In this document: positions 23,764-27,096 of the stretch, piece after piece
Position numbering within the stretch: the stretch's first letter is position 1
Layout of the letters: each line of letters opens with the position of its first letter
DNA from: Bacillota bacterium
GTDB lineage: Bacteria > Bacillota > Clostridia > Lachnospirales > Lachnospiraceae
DNA: 27,096 nucleotides
Assembly (NCBI GenBank): GCA_023415055.1
Contig: JAEZLZ010000060.1
Location: forward strand, 1 to 27,096
Direction of reading: 5' to 3'
The notes under the pieces: model-generated
Databases searched by the model: none
What the model was told of the DNA's origin: nothing
What the model saw: only the letters and a program-made list of their open reading frames with translations
Made by a program: the position numbers and the translations under genes

Positions 23764-23792
23764 AATATATCATGAACAAAATATTTTTTCAA
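23764..23792 (-). promoter_or_regulatory. Promoter of the rpiR-family gene with overlapping dyad
   Basis: Minus strand: TTGAAA (23792-23787), 17 bases, TATATT (23769-23764). TGAA...TTCA (23773-23791) forms an imperfect dyad over the spacer and -35, and AAGAATTTTTTTCCTT (23803-23818) sits just upstream. Autoregulation is likely. Confidence 0.55.
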
Positions 23793-23983
23793 TTAGATAA
23801 GTAAGAATTTTTTTCCTTTTTATCAATGATAACCGGGATCTTCTTTCTTGCTAGATACATTTCTTTTCTGTCCAGTTTCTCCAAAAGCTTCGGTCCTTCT
23901 TCAAATCAATGTAACATTTACAACAATCGGGCTTAAGCCGTTAAAGTGTACTTACTAACGTTCGCTGGACACACGCGCACAGT
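23789..23983 (-). other. Interval with a 38-codon open frame, no recognised gene
   Basis: The minus-strand frame 23905-23789 encodes parts such as EEGPKLLEKLDRKEMYLARK and KIPVIIDKKEKNSYLSN. It is preceded in frame by TGA and has no start codon near its beginning. The composition resembles a protein C-terminus, but it overlaps the rpiR promoter and may be a leftover of a former neighbour. Nothing else was seen up to the next terminator. Confidence 0.2.
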
Positions 23984-24034
23984 AAAAATGAACCTTCCAG
24001 GATAAGGCATCCTATGCCTAACCCGGAAGGTTCA
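23984..24034 (-). terminator. Rho-independent terminator of the lrgAB-gntR operon
   Basis: TGAACCTTCC (23989-23998) pairs with GGAAGGTTCA (24025-24034); inside, AGGCAT pairs with ATGCCT. On the minus strand a T5 run follows (23988-23984). It is about 65 bases after the gntR stop. Confidence 0.85.
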
Positions 24035-24097
24035 CTTTAGGTATGGCTATCCGTCCAGTCAAGTCATGTAAAATGACACAGTGCAGCAACGGAAAGC

Positions 24098-24778
24098 TTA
24101 TAAGGAGTTATAGCTTTTATTTATTTTTTCAATACAGTCATAATGCTTATGAATCTCACGATATCCCTTATCCGGATCGTTATTTTCAAGAGCATGCAAT
24201 ATCTCCCAGTGCGTACGAAACAGTTCATTTTTCATTTCGGAGTCTGCACTAGCTAGGACATGTGTTATAAGATCCTGACATACGTTCGATAATGCCTGCA
24301 TAATACCAATCATTAACTGATTACCGGAGGCTTCTAATAAGATATCGTGAAATTTCTTATCCAGTACCGCATCCTCAGGCGATCCCTCCTTCTCCATCTG
24401 AGTTAACAGCGTTTTCAACTGATCAATCAGATTCTCAGATATCTTTCCAGCTACATTCCGGAACATCTGGATTTCAATTGCACGACGTAATTGAATAATT
24501 TCATGATAATTTGTCTGTTTCATTAACAAAAACATATTTAAAGACTGCAATAAATTCTCACGGATATTACCGGACAGATAATTCCCGGAGCCTTGAATAC
24601 TTTCAATCACTCCCATATTCTCCATAATTCTTAAGCCTTCTCTGACTGAGTAGCGTCCCACTCCGATCTCATCAGCAAGCTCCCGTTCCGTCGGTAGTTT
24701 TTGACCAATCCGCAATCTATCCTCCTGAAGTAACTGTTGCACATAATCGATTACCTTACGGTATTCCTTCCCTTCCAT
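24098..24778 (-). CDS. GntR-family regulator, FadR/FCD subgroup
   Basis: ATG at 24778 follows AAGGAG with ten bases between, giving 226 residues; the longer frame runs back into lrgB without a ribosome site. The winged helix is seen in residues 1-70 (KLPTERELADEIGVGRYSVR, EGLRIMENMGVIESIQGSG). The FCD effector domain follows from about residue 85 to the end and carries the usual metal-site pattern: D and H in LDKKFHDIL, H in FRTHWEIL, H in EIHKHYD. FadR/PdhR/LldR relatives sense acyl-CoA, pyruvate, lactate or other organic acids. It is the third gene after lrgA-lrgB, and two matching operators lie over the operon promoter, so it is very probably an autoregulatory repressor. Confidence 0.92.
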   Translation of the reverse strand: MEGKEYRKVIDYVQQLLQEDRLRIGQKLPTERELADEIGVGRYSVREGLRIMENMGVIESIQGSGNYLSGNIRENLLQSLNMFLLMKQTNYHEIIQLRRAIEIQMFRNVAGKISENLIDQLKTLLTQMEKEGSPEDAVLDKKFHDILLEASGNQLMIGIMQALSNVCQDLITHVLASADSEMKNELFRTHWEILHALENNDPDKGYREIHKHYDCIEKINKSYNSL

Positions 24779-24830
24779 ATGACAGTATCTCCTTATCTTT
24801 TTAGATATTCTGCGTAAATTATATCTTCTA

Positions 24831-25526
24831 TCATCTAATAAATCCAGAAAAGAGTATCGCACCAAGCACCGTAACCAAGCCTGCGACAACAATGGACAGA
24901 CTGCTGATCGCCTCTTCTGTATGTCCCAGTTCCATAGCCTTCGCTGTTCCAATCACATGTGAGGCAGTTCCGATTGCTACGCCTTTGGCTACCGGCTCTT
25001 CAATTTTCGCTAATTTAAACAAAATCTCTGCGGCTACATTACCGGTTATCCCCGAGATAATAATCGCTGCGATTGTAATGGATGAGATACCTCCCAATTC
25101 TTCAGAGATATTCATTCCAATTGCCGCCGTTACAGACTTCGGTAATAATGTGACATACTGAGTATGATTAAAACGAAACAATGTTGCAAATAGTAAAACA
25201 CTTATTAGGCAGGCAAAAGATCCCGATACAATACCTGCAATGATTGCCACGCGATTCTGTCTTAACAGCTTTATTTTTTCATACATGGGGATAGCCAGAC
25301 AGATGGTGGCGGGTGTAAGCAACAGACTTAGGAAGGATGCCCCTTCACTATAGTCAGAATAATCGATGTGGAAAATACAAAGTATCCCAATAACAAATAA
25401 TACGGAAAGCAGCAATGGATTAAGTAAAGCATTATTATATTTTTTCTTAATGTATGTACCCAACACATATCCCACGAGACTTATCGTTATTCCAAAAAAA
25501 GGCGAATTACAGATCATTTCTTTCAT
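24831..25526 (-). CDS. lrgB: LrgB/CidB/PftB-family membrane protein
   Basis: The 231-residue protein starts at ATG 25526 and overlaps lrgA by 20 bases, indicating coupled translation. LrgB motifs are SFLSLLLTPATICLAIPMYEK, split across helices, the conserved LLPKSVTAAIGMNISEELGG, the TGNVAAEILFKLAKI segment and KGVAIGTASHVIGTAKAMELG. About seven hydrophobic helices are visible. LrgAB was first linked to control of autolysis; in Bacillus subtilis the homologues PftA/PftB act as a facilitated pyruvate transporter. With a FadR/PdhR-type regulator in the same operon, organic acid transport is the more likely role here (inference). Confidence 0.95.
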   Translation of the reverse strand: MKEMICNSPFFGITISLVGYVLGTYIKKKYNNALLNPLLLSVLFVIGILCIFHIDYSDYSEGASFLSLLLTPATICLAIPMYEKIKLLRQNRVAIIAGIVSGSFACLISVLLFATLFRFNHTQYVTLLPKSVTAAIGMNISEELGGISSITIAAIIISGITGNVAAEILFKLAKIEEPVAKGVAIGTASHVIGTAKAMELGHTEEAISSLSIVVAGLVTVLGAILFSGFIR

Positions 25527-25881
25527 CTTTTCTTCTAGCCTCCAGTCGTATCACGAATTGTGTTATTCTGCCCGATATCATCATTACCAGAAATGTAGTA
25601 AATACGCTGATTCCAATGATCTGGAAGCAGACAGACCCCATTGCTCTCCATGAATTCATTAAGCCTACGGACGCGGGAATCAACAGTATCGGCATAATGC
25701 CTGTCAGAAACTTTCCCGTGGCTTTAATCTGATCGATCCTTAAGATCCCTGTAATCAATGCAAAATAGAGCAGGATGATTCCATAGATACAGGCCGGAAT
25801 GGGCAGTGGTACTATTGCCCTTAATATCTCACCCATTAATGTAATACCGCAAATAATCATCAGTTCTTTGACATACTTCAT
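25507..25881 (-). CDS. lrgA: LrgA/CidA/PftA-family holin-like membrane protein
   Basis: The 124-residue protein starts at ATG 25881, after GAGAGGT. It has the four-helix CidA/LrgA pattern: ELMIICGITLMGEILRAIVP, then PIPACIYGIILLYFALITG, GKFLTGIMPILLIPASVGLM, and a last helix followed by a charged tail (RLEARRKDERNDL). The motif PIPA-x-x-YG is typical. The first gene of the operon, it forms a complex or pair with LrgB. A promoter and two operators lie directly upstream. Confidence 0.94.
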   Translation of the reverse strand: MKYVKELMIICGITLMGEILRAIVPLPIPACIYGIILLYFALITGILRIDQIKATGKFLTGIMPILLIPASVGLMNSWRAMGSVCFQIIGISVFTTFLVMMISGRITQFVIRLEARRKDERNDL

Positions 25882-25900
25882 AAACTATTACCTCTCAAAA

Positions 25901-25926
25901 TTGGTGTCACCTATTGGTAACACCAA
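25901..25926. promoter_or_regulatory. Two tandem FadR/PdhR-type GntR operators
   Basis: TTGGTGTCACCTA (25901-25913) is followed immediately by TTGGTAACACCAA (25914-25926). Both fit TTGGT-N3-ACC(A)A, the operator form known for FadR/PdhR-type regulators; the second is a perfect dyad. They begin right at the -10 of the lrgA promoter and cover the start point, so binding should repress. Confidence 0.75.
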
Positions 25927-25954
25927 TTTTATAGGATTATGATTATTTTGTCAA
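25926..25954 (-). promoter_or_regulatory. Promoter of lrgA-lrgB-gntR
   Basis: Minus strand: TTGACA (25954-25949), 17 bases, TAAAAT (25931-25926). The operators lie immediately downstream. Confidence 0.7.
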
Positions 25955-26076
25955 TCTCTTTATTAATCTCTCTTTCCTATGTCTGATATATTGTCTGATA
26001 ATTTTCACTCCTTCTTGGCATAATATTTAAATAAGTATTTCATAATAAACTATCTTACCGATAAGGAGTGTATTCT

Positions 26077-27096
26077 ATGTTAACAAACTCAAAAACAGAT
26101 CACCCGACTACAAGAATCCCAAATAAATTAATCGATGAGAAATCCCCCTATCTTCTACAACATGCTTATAATCCCGTTAAGTGGTATCCCTGGGGAGAAG
26201 AAGCCTTTGAAAAGGCGAAGAAGGAGAATAAGCCAATCTTCTTAAGTATCGGTTATTCTACCTGTCATTGGTGCCATGTAATGGCTCACGAGTCCTTTGA
26301 GGATCAAGAGGTAGCAGATCTGCTAAATGAATCCTTTATCAGTATTAAGGTGGATAAGGAGGAGCGTCCGGACATCGATACTGTTTATATGACAATCTGT
26401 CAGGCAACGACGGGTCACGGAGGCTGGCCTCTTACCATCCTGATGACCCCGTATCAGAAGCCCTTTTATGCAGCCACTTATATTCCAAAGCATACCCAGT
26501 ACGGTATCCTTGGTCTGATGGAGCTGCTCGATCAAATTGCAGTCAAATGGGCGAAAAACCCCTCCTCCATGCTTCGCACCGGTGATCAGATTGCTGATAT
26601 CATGAAGCGTGAGTTCGAGGCTTCCTCGGACAGTGCAAAGGTAACCAAGGAGCTACTGGATCTGGCTGTCACTCAGTTTAATCAGAGCTTTGATCATGAT
26701 TACGGCGGCTTTGGCAACGAGCCCAAATTCCCCACTCCTCATAATCTTATGTTTCTTCTTCGTTATGCCAAACTGGAGGCGGATGAAAAAGCATATTTTA
26801 TGGTGGAAAATACCCTCATGCATATGTACCGTGGCGGAATCTACGATCATGTCGGTTATGGCTTTTCCCGTTATTCCACGGATGCCAGATGGCTGGTACC
26901 GCATTTTGAGAAGATGCTATATGATAATGCCTTGCTTGCTATCGTCTATACCGAAGCATATCAGTATGGGAAGAATCCCATCTACAAAGCGGTCGCAGAA
27001 CAGATTCTAAAGTATATCAGCAGAGAAATGACCGACCCGGAGGGTGGCTTTTATTGTGCTCAGGACGCTGATATCGAAGGTGTGGAGGGTAAATAC
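26077..27096 (+). CDS. YyaL/DUF255 thioredoxin-domain protein (partial, C-terminus beyond the window)
   Basis: ATG at 26077 follows AAGGAG with eight bases between, and the frame stays open for 340 codons to the window edge, about half of a normal protein of about 650-700 residues. The N-terminus shows the family pattern LIDEKSPYLLQHAYNPVKWY, then KPIFLSIGYSTCHWCHVM (C63-H-W-C66), SFEDQEVADLLNE, KVDKEERPDID and GHGGWPLTILMTP. From about residue 200 the six-hairpin glycosidase-like domain begins (FDHDYGGFGNEPKFPTPHNL, GGIYDHVGYGFSRYSTDARW, VPHFEKMLYDNALL). The family (human SPATA20 relatives) has no firmly established function; redox or epimerase-like roles have been proposed. TGTCTGATA is repeated at 25980 and 25992 upstream. 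Confidence 0.93.
   Translation, partial: MLTNSKTDHPTTRIPNKLIDEKSPYLLQHAYNPVKWYPWGEEAFEKAKKENKPIFLSIGYSTCHWCHVMAHESFEDQEVADLLNESFISIKVDKEERPDIDTVYMTICQATTGHGGWPLTILMTPYQKPFYAATYIPKHTQYGILGLMELLDQIAVKWAKNPSSMLRTGDQIADIMKREFEASSDSAKVTKELLDLAVTQFNQSFDHDYGGFGNEPKFPTPHNLMFLLRYAKLEADEKAYFMVENTLMHMYRGGIYDHVGYGFSRYSTDARWLVPHFEKMLYDNALLAIVYTEAYQYGKNPIYKAVAEQILKYISREMTDPEGGFYCAQDADIEGVEGKY

Noticed and set aside
24779..24952. Longer GntR start at 24952
   Set aside because: The extra 58 residues overlap the end of lrgB and have no ribosome site; the winged helix begins normally after ATG 24778.
25980..26000. TGTCTGATA direct repeat upstream of the YyaL-like gene as an operator
   Set aside because: Two 9-base copies 12 bases apart in AT-rich sequence with no linked regulator; too weak to call.
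1..27096. CRISPR array, toxin-antitoxin pair, phage or restriction system
   Set aside because: No regularly spaced repeats, integrase, capsid, methylase or paired small toxin genes were seen; all long frames are assigned to metabolic, transport or regulatory families.

Overview
The window looks like a chromosomal stretch from a low-GC, anaerobic, probably spore-forming Clostridia member, most likely Lachnospiraceae. This is inferred from AGGAGG-type ribosome sites throughout, TTG/GTG starts, an OadB-type sodium pump gene, a YaaH/SleL-like LysM protein, and MurR/RpiR, GntR and LacI regulators beside sugar genes. No rRNA, tRNA, CRISPR array, phage module or intact insertion sequence was seen.

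Layout. (1) 1-4765, minus: a five-gene operon running off the left edge. It encodes a small zinc-ribbon protein, a DUF4832-type TIM-barrel protein, a divergent NAT_N/GNAT_C acyltransferase-like protein, a second shorter DUF4832-type protein and a Gfo/Idh/MocA dehydrogenase. A LacI-type regulator (5053-6075) is divergent, and a good LacI-type operator lies between the two promoters. This is the least understood system in the window. (2) 6138-7227: a SIMPL-domain protein and a CxxC-less carboxymuconolactone-decarboxylase-like protein, convergent on a shared terminator. (3) 7491-14468, minus: a complete dipeptide/oligopeptide ABC transporter (binding protein, two ATPases, two permeases), a short unexplained reading frame, and an M20 PepT-like peptidase. 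It has its own promoter and terminator and reads as peptide uptake followed by cytoplasmic hydrolysis. (4) 14812-17224: a sodium-pump decarboxylase beta subunit with a 45-residue one-helix partner, divergent from a LysR regulator. (5) 17405-20100, minus: a Ca2+/H+ antiporter and a LysM plus GH18-fold protein lacking the catalytic acidic residues. (6) 20454-23709, minus: an amino-sugar (sialic acid/ManNAc) segment with an RpiR regulator, nanE, a decayed yhcH-like fragment and a ROK kinase. (7) 24098-25881, minus: lrgA-lrgB-gntR, with two tandem FadR/PdhR-type operators over the promoter. (8) 26077-27096, plus: the N-terminal half of a YyaL/DUF255 thioredoxin-fold protein.

An imperfect palindromic repeat of about 40 bp occurs at gene ends near 4550, 14730 and 17275, with a partial copy near 7397. 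Starts were adjusted from ribosome-site spacing, several to GTG or TTG. Two short genes (the 45-residue membrane protein and a possible 24-residue peptide) are listed despite their size. All family assignments come from motif recognition by eye, without database searches.
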